DNA of 13,685 nt from Clostridia bacterium (GTDB lineage Bacteria; Bacillota; Clostridia; TANB77; CAG-508), in assembly GCA_900752335.1 (NCBI GenBank), contig CAADUZ010000015.1, positions 1 through 13,685 on the forward strand. The letters are read 5' to 3'. The notes under the pieces are model-generated. The model had not been told where the DNA came from. It made no database searches and saw only the letters and a program-made list of their open reading frames with translations. The position numbers were made by a program, and so were the translations under genes. Positions 1-7,192 of this stretch are shown piece by piece. Position 1 is the stretch's first letter, and each line of letters opens with the position of its first letter.

Positions 1-524
1 ATATTTGAAATTTTAAAATTTAAAAAATTATAAATTAAAGATTTTAAATTTATAGAATTTTTTAAAACGAACATTTGTTAATTGCAAATTTTAATGTTTG
101 GTTTTTAATTTATATGTATTTTAATTATTATAATTTAAACTTACTAAAATCAATTTTAAGACAATTACAATATTGCAATATTAAATTATTCATCTAAATA
201 TTAAATTTAGATTTATTTAAGTTTTTTATAAAAATTTTAGCTATTTAATATGCAATTTTTATAATATCTACAGATACTAAAGTAATCTCTAAAAAGCCTA
301 AAATAATGGCTTACGAGAATCGCTTTTAAGGCATTTTAATAAAACAGTCATATAGTTTGTTGTCTGCAAAATACGGCAAATATGGAGAAATAGGCATTTT
401 GAAGATTTTAGATAAAATTTAGATAGAAGATCAGAAATTATAAAAAATTATTGAAAAACAAATTTATAATTAAAGATAAAAATTATTTGAACATCAAATT
501 ATATAGATAAAATATTTAAGATGC

Positions 525-540
525 TTAAAATCGATTTTAA
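525..540. repeat. 16-bp perfect palindrome, possible parS-like or operator site
   Basis: TTAAAATCGATTTTAA reads identically on both strands, and the flanks extend it imperfectly (GC before, AGC after). A similar but imperfect word, AAATCAATTTTAAG, lies near 147-160. The palindrome sits about 380 bases before parA. ParB proteins bind palindromic centromeres of about this length, but the sequence does not resemble the chromosomal parS consensus. The assignment is inference from position and symmetry only. Confidence 0.25.
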
Positions 541-673
541 AGCGTTATAAAAATAAAGTAATATAAGTTGTTGAATAAGATTAAATAATAAATAATATGC
601 AAAGTAAAATAACTAAATAATAAGTAAGTATTAGTAAGGCTAAAGACTTGAAAGTGCTGAAATTACTGGGTAG

Positions 674-689
674 GACTATAATCATAGTC
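674..689. repeat. Short hairpin upstream of parA
   Basis: GACTAT and ATAGTC form a 6-bp perfect stem around the loop AATC. No T-tract follows immediately, so it is not a convincing terminator. It could be an operator or a structural element of the leader region. Confidence 0.3.
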
Positions 690-876
690 TATATATTTTA
701 CTCTTATCTCTTTTTGCACAAAACTTTGATAATAATAGCCCCTTTAGTAATAATCTTTCAAATATTAATTCTTTAATCTAATAAACTTTTTTCTTATATC
801 TTTAAAGATTTTTCCAATTTAAAATTTATTATATAAAATATAGTTATTGAAATAATATCTAACATAAAAATTGAAT

Positions 877-882
877 TATAAT
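877..882 (+). promoter_or_regulatory. Possible -10 box of the parAB promoter
   Basis: TATAAT is an exact match to the -10 consensus, 41 bases before the parA start. The best TTGAAA-like -35 candidate, at 847-852, leaves a spacer of about 24 bases, longer than the usual 16-18, so the -35 match is poor. In such AT-rich DNA a TATAAT by chance is likely. Confidence 0.25.
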
Positions 883-922
883 AATCTCAATAGTTTTTCA
901 TATTTCCAAAAAGGAGGAATTT

Positions 923-1723
923 ATGAAAAGTGCAAAAATTATTGCGATTGCAAATCAAAAAGGTGGTGTTGGTAAAACAACAACAACACTTTCTATTGGA
1001 GTGGCTCTTGCAAAAGAAAACAAAAAGGTTTTATTAGTTGATGCAGATCCACAAGGAAATTTAACTACTTCATTAGGGTATTATGAGCAAGAAGATATGC
1101 CAGTAACTCTTGCAGATTTAATGTATGCTGAAATAATGGACAAAGAAATCAAAATTCATGATGCTATTTTACATCATGAAGAAAAAATTGACCTTATTCC
1201 TTCAGATATAAGTCTTTCTGCAATAGAACTTTCTTTAGGAAATGCTATGAGCAGAGAATTTATATTAAAAAATTGTTTGAATACAGTAAAAAATGAATAT
1301 GACTATATTTTAATTGATTGTATGCCATCTTTAGGATTAATTCCTATAAATTGCTTAGCTTGTAGCAATGAAATAATTATTCCAGTTCAAAGCCAATACC
1401 TTGCAATGAGGGGAATGACATATTTATTTGAAACTGTTTCAAAAGTAAGAAGAACAATAAATCCAAATTTAAGAGTTAAAGGAATATTATTGACTTTAGT
1501 AGATAGAAGAGCAAATCTCTCAAAAAATGTTAGGCAAGAATTGGATAAAAACTATGGTAAATATGTGAAAATATATGATACTGAAATACCATTAGCAATA
1601 AAAACAGCTGAAGCATCTATTAGAGGAAAAAGTATATTTGAATATGATAAAAAGGGAACTGTAGCAAAAGCATATGAAAATTTAGTAGAGGAGGTATTGA
1701 ACGATGAAAGAACAAAATCCTAA
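923..1723 (+). CDS. parA: ParA-family partition ATPase (Soj-like)
   Basis: Deviant Walker-A ATPase that, with ParB and a centromere site, segregates the plasmid or element. The 266-residue protein starts right at the ATPase fold, as in Soj-type ParA, without the N-terminal DNA-binding domain of larger plasmid ParAs. Visible motifs are KGGVGKTT at residues 13-20 with the signature Lys13 and Lys18, VDADPQGN at 39-46 (switch I / A' region), and the Walker B segment YILIDCMPS ending near residue 136. The start is supported by AAGGAGG at 911-917, six bases before the ATG. The gene ends inside the start of parB (20-base overlap), indicating one operon and likely translational coupling. It contains no CGG triplet. 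Confidence 0.95.
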   Translation: MKSAKIIAIANQKGGVGKTTTTLSIGVALAKENKKVLLVDADPQGNLTTSLGYYEQEDMPVTLADLMYAEIMDKEIKIHDAILHHEEKIDLIPSDISLSAIELSLGNAMSREFILKNCLNTVKNEYDYILIDCMPSLGLIPINCLACSNEIIIPVQSQYLAMRGMTYLFETVSKVRRTINPNLRVKGILLTLVDRRANLSKNVRQELDKNYGKYVKIYDTEIPLAIKTAEASIRGKSIFEYDKKGTVAKAYENLVEEVLNDERTKS

Positions 1724-2639
1724 AATGCACCTTACCTCACTAGATAGTTTATTTACAACACAAGCAGAAAGAGATAATGCTGATAATGAGCAAGTAATTA
1801 AAATTTCAATAGACTCTATACACGATTTTCCTAATCATCCTTTTAAGGTAAATGATGATGAAGATATGAATAAACTTATAGAGAGTATTCAAGAAAGAGG
1901 AGTATATCTTCCAACAATAGTTAGGCAAAGAGTTAATGGAGACTATGAAATGATTTCAGGACACAGAAGAAAACATGCAGCTATAAAAGCAGGATTAAAA
2001 ACAATTCCTTGTATTGTTAAGAATTTGACTGATGATGAAGCAACTATTTTGATGGTAGATTCTAATATTCAAAGAGAAGAATTACTTCCTTCTGAAAAGG
2101 CATTTGCCTATAAAATGAAATTGGAAGCTATGAAACATCAAGGGAAACAATTAGAAAATACTTCTCGACCAATGGACGAGAAGTCAGATAATAAAATATC
2201 AACTGAAATATTAGGAGAAGAAGTTGGAGAAAGTGCTAGAACAATACAACGATATATTAGACTTACTTATTTGATACCTGATTTATTAGAGTTAGTTGAT
2301 GCGAAAAGAATAGCTTTAAGGCCAGCAGTTGAAATGTCTTATATAAATGAAGATAATCAAAACTTACTGTATGATATTTTTAAGTATAATGAATCAACCC
2401 CTACTTTAAGTCAAGCTCAACTATTAAGAAATCTTGAGGAAAAAGGAACATTAACAGACAATAAAATTGAAGAAATAATGAGAGAAGAGAAACCTAATCA
2501 AAAGGAGCAGTTTAGAACTTCTTATGATAAAATTAGACATTACTTTCCTAAAGCTTATTCAAACAAACAAATTGATAATAAGATTATGGAACTGTTAGAA
2601 ATTTATTATCAAGAGTGGAACAAAAAGAAAGTAAAGTGA
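1704..2639 (+). CDS. parB: ParB/Spo0J-family partition protein
   Basis: Centromere-binding CTPase-type partner of ParA. The 311-residue protein has the ParB N-terminal domain at about 34-125, including the CTP-binding GHRR motif at 86-89 and the conserved NIQREEL segment at 121-127. A helix-turn-helix region follows at about 165-215 (EEVGESARTIQRYIRL), and the C-terminus is probably the dimerisation domain. The ATG is preceded by AGGAGG near 1689-1694, inside the parA coding end. Arg codons include two CGA, so CGN codons other than CGG are tolerated. It ends with TGA, showing that TGA is a stop here. Confidence 0.93.
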   Translation: MKEQNPKMHLTSLDSLFTTQAERDNADNEQVIKISIDSIHDFPNHPFKVNDDEDMNKLIESIQERGVYLPTIVRQRVNGDYEMISGHRRKHAAIKAGLKTIPCIVKNLTDDEATILMVDSNIQREELLPSEKAFAYKMKLEAMKHQGKQLENTSRPMDEKSDNKISTEILGEEVGESARTIQRYIRLTYLIPDLLELVDAKRIALRPAVEMSYINEDNQNLLYDIFKYNESTPTLSQAQLLRNLEEKGTLTDNKIEEIMREEKPNQKEQFRTSYDKIRHYFPKAYSNKQIDNKIMELLEIYYQEWNKKKVK

Positions 2640-2703
2640 GCTAACTCTATTATAAATTAAAGTCAAATGTATAAATTATTAAAAAATAGATTTTTACACA
2701 TTT

Positions 2704-2731
2704 AAATAAGCCATTTTGGCTTATTTTTTTT
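2704..2731 (+). terminator. Terminator-like hairpin between parB and the wHTH gene
   Basis: AAATAAGCCA pairs perfectly with TGGCTTATTT around a TTT loop, and the T-run extends to 2731: a textbook intrinsic terminator for parAB. The ribosome binding site of the next gene (GGAGGTGAT, 2732-2740) begins at the very next base, leaving no room for a promoter between them. The downstream gene must therefore rely on read-through or on a promoter upstream of the hairpin, which would make this an attenuator. Confidence 0.8.
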
Positions 2732-2749
2732 GGAGGTGATATATTATAT

Positions 2750-3496
2750 GTGAATGAAGAAAGCAAAATAGGGTATTATGCAGTAATACCCTCGACAGTT
2801 TTATTTAATGAAGAACTAAAGTCAAATGAAAAATTACTTTATGCTGTTATAACAGCATTGGCAAATAAAGAAGGATATTGTTATGCATCAAATAACTATT
2901 TAGCAGATTTGTTCAATTCTAAAGCTCATACAATATCTAATTGGATATCGCATCTTAATAAATTGAATTTTGTATATGTGGATTTAATAAGAAATAACAA
3001 GAATGAAATTATACAAAGAAGAATTTATATTAATGACATACCCTATGTAACAAAAATGACATACCCCTATACTATAAAAATGTCAGAGGGTATGTCTCAA
3101 AAACGACAAGATAATAATATAAATATAAAGATAGATAGACTTTTTAATTATATTATAAAAAAAGAAAGCGAAAATCCAGAAAATATGACATCGGTTCAAG
3201 AAGTAAAATTTATGGAAATATTAGAAAAACTAGAATTGAATTATACAGAAAAATTACTAAAAATATTTACAGAAGATAATATTGAAAAACTGAAAATAAT
3301 TATATATGCTTTGAAAGATTTAAGCATTAGTAACAGAAGTATATTATTAAATAGGGCTACAAGAGAAAAATTAATATATGTTTATGATAATTGTAAAAAT
3401 AAACAAGAAGAATATCAAGATACAAGCAAAGAAATAAATAATTTTTTTGAGTATTATTATATAAGTTTAATCAAAGAATTAGAAAAAGCTAGATAG
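2750..3496 (+). CDS. Winged-helix (HTH_36-like) replication-type protein
   Basis: A 248-residue protein whose first 95 residues look like the winged helix of plasmid replication initiators and phage replisome organisers: IPSTVLFNEELKSNEKLLYA at 13-32, followed by a recognition-helix region (NNYLADLFNSKAHTISNWIS, 48-67) and a wing-like strand (RRIYIND). The C-terminal half is charged and helical, with no recognised domain. Start is GTG at 2750: GGAGGTGAT at 2732-2740 is nine bases upstream, the nearby ATG at 2748 hits TGA at once, and the ATG at 2754 is in another frame. Placement after parAB fits a role in replication or its control; a transcriptional regulator is the alternative. No in-frame CGG; a CGG at 3192-3194 falls across TCG GTT without a frame break. 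Confidence 0.75.
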   Translation: MNEESKIGYYAVIPSTVLFNEELKSNEKLLYAVITALANKEGYCYASNNYLADLFNSKAHTISNWISHLNKLNFVYVDLIRNNKNEIIQRRIYINDIPYVTKMTYPYTIKMSEGMSQKRQDNNINIKIDRLFNYIIKKESENPENMTSVQEVKFMEILEKLELNYTEKLLKIFTEDNIEKLKIIIYALKDLSISNRSILLNRATREKLIYVYDNCKNKQEEYQDTSKEINNFFEYYYISLIKELEKAR

Positions 3497-3507
3497 CTTT
3501 TATAACA

Positions 3508-3563
3508 CAGCATATAATCGTTGGAACAAAATCAAGATTTTGACAACGATTTATGTTTTGCTG
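3508..3563. repeat. Long imperfect inverted repeat before the transfer operon
   Basis: Three consecutive complementary blocks nest around a two-base loop: CAAAATC (3527-3533) with GATTTTG (3536-3542), AATCGTTG (3516-3523) with CAACGATT (3544-3551), and CAGCATA (3508-3514) with the TATG/TGCTG end at 3552-3563 with a bulge. The arms together span over 20 bp. There is no terminal T-run, so it is not a standard terminator. It lies six bases before the AAGGAGG of the first transfer gene, so it may be an RNA structure controlling that operon or a DNA site such as a relaxase or replication target. Confidence 0.6.
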
Positions 3564-3579
3564 AAAGCAAGGAGGAAAA

Positions 3580-3832
3580 ATGATACCTACTTATGATGTT
3601 AATAATTTGACAGGAAATTTAGATATTATGTTTCAAAACATAATGAGAATAGGATTTACGATATCTATAGTGTTATTCACAATTTGGATAATTGTAAGTC
3701 TATTAATATGGTTATTTCGGAGCCAAAAAGAAATCTGAAAAAGCAATAAAATTTGGGATAAAGAATTTTATAATAACTTTAGTATTAATTATAATCACAT
3801 TAGGAATACCGCTATTACTTAATGTATTTTAA
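3580..3832 (+). CDS. Small two-TM transfer protein, +1 frameshift at CGG
   Basis: First gene of the transfer operon, absent from a conventional reading because it is split. From ATG 3580 (AAGGAGG at 3569-3575) the zero frame encodes a membrane helix (about residues 24-46) and would stop at TGA 3736 after 52 codons. At TTT CGG AGC the sense clearly passes to the +1 frame by skipping C3718. It then reads GAKKKSEKAIKFG, a positively charged loop, and a second strongly hydrophobic helix, and stops at TAA 3830-3832. The recoded product is 83 residues with two TM helices, like small membrane proteins at the head of Gram-positive conjugation operons. I do not recognise the family. A decayed gene is the alternative, but the same break recurs six more times downstream. 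Confidence 0.75.
3718..3720 (+). other. +1 recoding site 1: TTT C GGA GCC
   Basis: In-frame CGG in the small TM protein. Skipping C3718 puts GGA GCC in frame and keeps the reading open to TAA 3830; without the shift a TGA follows five codons later. Confidence 0.75.
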
Positions 3833-3898
3833 AATAACTAAAGAAAGTGATGCATACCATAGCCTAAATATTCGCAACAAATCAAGGAGGGTTATGAG

Positions 3899-4310
3899 AT
3901 GAGAAAAATCAACAAAGAGAATTTAAGAAAAAAATATTATAAAATTAAAAATAAGTTATGGGTAATACCTACAACATTAATGTTATTGCCAACAAAAGTA
4001 TTCGCAGCTCAAGGAAGTATTAGCACTGCTGAAGTAAATCAAGCTACAGAAAATATAAAAAATGCTGTTATTAAATTAGCAATGCCAATACGGAGGAATT
4101 TTAGTATTTGTGAGTATCGTTATTATTGCCTTAAAAATGATAGTAAATTCAAATAATGCTAATAAAAGAAGTGAATCAATAGGAGCTTTAGCTTGGGTAT
4201 GTGCTGGAACAATGCTTTTAGGGTTATCCCTTATAGTTTCTGGAATTATTCTAAGCATTGCTACAAATGGTGGTGGAGCATTAATTACAGGTGGAAGTGC
4301 AAATGGTTAG
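3899..4310 (+). CDS. VirB2/TrbC-like pilin candidate, +1 frameshift at CGG
   Basis: Start ATG 3899 with AAGGAGGG at 3884-3891. Read conventionally it ends at TAA 4156 (85 residues) in a meaningless tail. With a +1 shift at ATA CGG (C4091 skipped after 64 codons) it is 136 residues and ends at TAG 4308-4310, which overlaps the Shine-Dalgarno of the next gene. The recoded protein has a basic N-terminus, a signal-like hydrophobic segment ending TKVFAAQ (residues 32-38), then two membrane helices (GGILVFVSIVIIALKMIV and LGLSLIVSGIILSIA) joined by a polar loop. That architecture matches VirB2/TrbC pilins and related two-TM proteins of Gram-positive transfer systems. Position just before PrgI and VirB4 agrees. 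Family assignment is from architecture and context. Confidence 0.75.
4091..4093 (+). other. +1 recoding site 2: ATA C GGA GGA
   Basis: In-frame CGG at the start of the first mature TM helix of the VirB2-like protein. Skipping C4091 gives MPI-GGILVFVSIVIIAL. The preceding codon AUA cannot re-pair as UAC, so simple P-site slippage is an unlikely mechanism here. Confidence 0.8.
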
Positions 4311-4322
4311 GAGGTAGAGAAA

Positions 4323-4605
4323 TTGAGTTTATATAAAGTACCATTTGATTTTACACATGAAGAAAAAGTATTTCGGTGGTTATCTATCATTAAGACAAAT
4401 GTTATATGTAATTGCAAGTGTAATATCATTAGGAATATTATTTTTTCATATTTCAACAATAGTAAAAACAATAATATTTTTAAGTGTAGTAGCAATACTT
4501 ATGACTTTTGCTTTTTTGAAAATAGGTAATATATATGCAGATAAATACTTTTTCAATGTTCTAAAATACATTTTTAGAAAGAAAATTTTTATATTTGAAA
4601 GGTAG
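4323..4605 (+). CDS. prgI: PrgI-family transfer membrane protein, +1 frameshift at CGG
   Basis: Short integral-membrane subunit found next to VirB4 in Gram-positive conjugation systems. TTG start at 4323 is set by AGGAGG at 4309-4314, which overlaps the previous stop. The first 17 codons (MSLYKVPFDFTHEEKVF) are the typical PrgI N-terminus. The zero frame then runs TTT CGG TGG into unrelated sequence ending at 4529. Skipping C4374 gives GGYLSLRQMLYV, the conserved PrgI continuation, then two hydrophobic helices, and ends at TAG 4603-4605: 93 residues, a usual PrgI size. The start codon is in one frame and most of the recognisable family sequence in the next, which makes this the clearest single case for recoding. 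Confidence 0.85.
4374..4376 (+). other. +1 recoding site 3: TTT C GGT GGT
   Basis: In-frame CGG after 17 codons of prgI. The +1 reading gives VF-GGYLSLRQ, a motif typical of the PrgI family. This is the only one of the seven sites where the following Gly codon is GGT and not GGA. Confidence 0.85.
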
Positions 4606-4612
4606 GAAGAAA

Positions 4613-5329
4613 ATGATAATTGCATTTATTTTTATATTAGTTGGAATTATCTTTATGATAGGAACTCTAATATACACAAGAAAGAAAAACAACTTACAAG
4701 AAGTAAAACCCATAGACAAGTCAAATATAAAAAAAGGCAAAAAGACACTTAGCAATTTATGGGGAATAGATGGATTTAATAATCAGGTAATTACAATAAA
4801 TAAAAACCAACATTCTATAATAATAGAATTAGAAAGTATAGAATACAGTTTATTGCATGATGGAGAAAAAGCAAATGTTGATAGAGAACTAATAAGTATA
4901 GCACAAATGCTTAAATTTCCGATTCAATTTTTAGAAGTAAAAAAACAAATTGAAATAGGAGATATGTTAGAAGAAATAAAAATAAGCACAATAAATGCTA
5001 ATGATAATGTAAAAGAATATGCTAATCAAATAATAGCACATTTAGAAAAGTTACAAGAAGATCAAAATTTATTTGAAAGAAAAAATTATATGGTAATATC
5101 ATCTTTTAATAATAGAAAAGTAGCTGAATCAGAATTAAAAGAATTCTATCAATTATTAAGATATCATTTGCTTAATATAAAAGTTAGTACAAGATTATTA
5201 AATGATAGAGAAATTGTAGAACTAATATATGAACAGTTGCACAAGGGAAACAAAAATAAGGTAGCAGATATTGAGCAGAAAGGAGGTTTCGAACTATATG
5301 TTACAGATAAAACGAGAAAGAAAGATTAG
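4613..5329 (+). CDS. VirB4-associated conjugation protein with N-terminal membrane anchor
   Basis: A 238-residue protein with one N-terminal TM helix (about residues 2-21) followed by a soluble domain. The segment running from LWGIDGFNNQVITIN through HSIIIELESIEYSLL and the later RLLNDREIVELIYEQLH resemble the small domain that precedes or forms the N-terminus of VirB4/TraC ATPases (TrsD/TraC-like). ATG 4613 is preferred because AGGAAG (4604-4609) precedes it; an in-frame TTG at 4595 would overlap the prgI end. The 3' end overlaps the virB4 start by 32 bases, suggesting coupling and perhaps a VirB4 split into two chains. It has no CGG and needs no shift. Confidence 0.7.
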   Translation: MIIAFIFILVGIIFMIGTLIYTRKKNNLQEVKPIDKSNIKKGKKTLSNLWGIDGFNNQVITINKNQHSIIIELESIEYSLLHDGEKANVDRELISIAQMLKFPIQFLEVKKQIEIGDMLEEIKISTINANDNVKEYANQIIAHLEKLQEDQNLFERKNYMVISSFNNRKVAESELKEFYQLLRYHLLNIKVSTRLLNDREIVELIYEQLHKGNKNKVADIEQKGGFELYVTDKTRKKD

Positions 5330-7175
5330 ACCATATAAGAAAAGAAAACGAATCAAAGAGAAGAAAATAGAATTATACAAAAAAAGAAGAAAAATAAAAG
5401 ATGAAAATTTCTTTGATAATCAACCACAATTAATATCATTACTTGCTCCTGAAGTTATACAAGAAAAACAAGATTATATTTATATGGGAGATGACAAATA
5501 TGCTAGAATTTTTGTATTGATGTTTTATCCAAGTTATATTGGAATTGGATGGTTAGATGATATTTTAAACACAATAGGAGATGTTGATATTTCTACACAA
5601 GTGCAAATTGCAGATGAAAGAAATGTAATAAAATATTTGACTCATAAAGTTACAAAATTGCAGTCAGACTATCTTTTGTTTGAAAAGCAAGGAAATATTG
5701 AAGAATTGCATAAACTAGAAGAAAATATACAATCATTTGAAGAAATGAGAAGAAATATACAAATAAATAATGATAAGCTATTCTTTATAAAAATTACATT
5801 AAGAGTAAATGCTACAAGTCTTAAAGAATTGAATGAAAAAAGCAAGTTATTAAGAGATGAATTTGCAAATAAATCGTGTGAAATACGACCACTATATTTT
5901 AAACAATTAGATGCATTAAAAGAAACATTACCATTAAACAACAATATTATAAGTGATAATAATAGAAATATGACAACAGCAGGGTTAGCAGCGATGTTCC
6001 CAATAGCAAGAACAAAATCAAGTGTAAAAGAAGGTATTTATTTAGGAAGAGACTTATTTACAGGACTTCCAATGAATTTAGAAACTTTTACACAAGGATT
6101 AGCAAATGCAAATATTGCAATATTTGGAGTACCAGGAAGTGGAAAGTCTGTAACAGTAAAAACAATAGTTGGAAGAACTGCACTAATAAATAGGAGAGCA
6201 TCTATATTAGATGTTGAGGGAGAATATGTAGCACAAACTGAAAAATTAGGTGGAAGAATTATAAAAGTTAGACAAAGCATACCAGTAGGAATAAATTTGT
6301 TTGACATTGATATAGATGAGGATGAAGGATTTATAGATATTGATAGCAAAATAACAGAAATTAGATCTATTATGAATGGAATCATAAACAAGTATGAGAA
6401 CAGAACTTTAAAACCTAATGAAATAGCAGATATTGAGCAAGCTGTAAGGGAAGTTTATAGAGAAAAAGAAATAACGAAAGACAGAGATTCAATTTATGAA
6501 AAAGAAGGTGGAAAACACGAAGGAGTAATAACATTTGGAAATATAAAAAAGAAAATGCCTACACTAACAGATTTTCATAGAGTTATGAAAGAAAAGATAA
6601 GAAACAAAGGATTAACAAGTACTATTTCTAATTTTTTAAATGGAAATACATTAGGAATATTTGATTGCCAGAGTACATTAAAAATAAACGACCAGATAAT
6701 ATGTTTTGATATTTCGGAGATTAAGGATGAAATTATGAGATATTATGTGTGTCTAGTATTAACTACTTGGATAACAAATAAATATATGGCCACAAAAGAA
6801 AGAAACAAAAGATATGTAGTAGTAGATGAAGCATGGAATTTATTTAAGAATAAGGAAACTTCAGATTTCTTAGAAAACTTGGCGAGGCGTGCAAGAAAGA
6901 AAAAAGTGGCAATGATTTTAGCTACTCAAAATTTATCCGAAATGAGACAAAGTAATCAAGCTGAAGCTATAATAAATTGTTGTGATACAATAATTTTATT
7001 AAAGCAGTCTATAGGAAGTATTGATGAAATAATGAAGTTTTTTAAATTACCATCAGGAGTAAAAGAAATATTAACAAAAGCAAGACCAGGAGAATGTATT
7101 TTAATTAGAGGAGGAGATGTCAGAGCAATAAAAATAGATATGACAAAATTTGAGAGTGAATTTATTACAACATAG
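5298..7175 (+). CDS. virB4: VirB4/TrsE-like conjugation ATPase
   Basis: Cytoplasmic-face ATPase that powers assembly or substrate transfer in type IV secretion. Taking ATG 5298 (AGGAGG at 5281-5286) gives 625 residues; an in-frame TTG at 5271 lacks a well-placed ribosome site. A highly basic N-terminus (residues 3-35) precedes the FERM/CagE-like N-domain. Walker A is GVPGSGKS at 277-284, Walker B is VVVDEAW with Asp510-Glu511, and ATQN follows about 40 residues later. It is shorter than proteobacterial VirB4 (about 800), consistent with its N-terminal part being supplied by the preceding gene. A TTTCGGAG string at 6712-6719 is read as TCG GAG with no frame break, an internal control for the recoding sites in its neighbours. 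Confidence 0.93.
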   Translation: MLQIKRERKIRPYKKRKRIKEKKIELYKKRRKIKDENFFDNQPQLISLLAPEVIQEKQDYIYMGDDKYARIFVLMFYPSYIGIGWLDDILNTIGDVDISTQVQIADERNVIKYLTHKVTKLQSDYLLFEKQGNIEELHKLEENIQSFEEMRRNIQINNDKLFFIKITLRVNATSLKELNEKSKLLRDEFANKSCEIRPLYFKQLDALKETLPLNNNIISDNNRNMTTAGLAAMFPIARTKSSVKEGIYLGRDLFTGLPMNLETFTQGLANANIAIFGVPGSGKSVTVKTIVGRTALINRRASILDVEGEYVAQTEKLGGRIIKVRQSIPVGINLFDIDIDEDEGFIDIDSKITEIRSIMNGIINKYENRTLKPNEIADIEQAVREVYREKEITKDRDSIYEKEGGKHEGVITFGNIKKKMPTLTDFHRVMKEKIRNKGLTSTISNFLNGNTLGIFDCQSTLKINDQIICFDISEIKDEIMRYYVCLVLTTWITNKYMATKERNKRYVVVDEAWNLFKNKETSDFLENLARRARKKKVAMILATQNLSEMRQSNQAEAIINCCDTIILLKQSIGSIDEIMKFFKLPSGVKEILTKARPGECILIRGGDVRAIKIDMTKFESEFITT

Positions 7176-7192
7176 GCAAGGTGGTGAAGTAA

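Larger units (their letters stand above)
1..922. other. AT-rich non-coding region upstream of parAB
   Basis: I see no convincing coding region in these 922 bases on either strand. The stretch is extremely A+T rich. It holds a perfect 16-base palindrome at 525-540, a short hairpin at 674-689 (GACTAT/ATAGTC arms, four-base loop), a weak AAGCC/GGCTT inverted repeat at 294-312, and a repeated GGCATTTT word near 332 and 394. Its position directly before parA fits a plasmid control region (origin, centromere site or parAB leader), but no iteron array or known parS consensus is visible. An untranslated RNA cannot be excluded. Confidence 0.5.

Noticed and set aside
372..377. CGG at about 375 in the upstream region as a further recoding site
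   Set aside because: No coding frame spans it, so phase cannot be assigned.
3540..3545. TTGACA as a -35 box for the transfer operon
   Set aside because: It lies inside the inverted repeat and no -10-like hexamer occurs 16-19 bases downstream.
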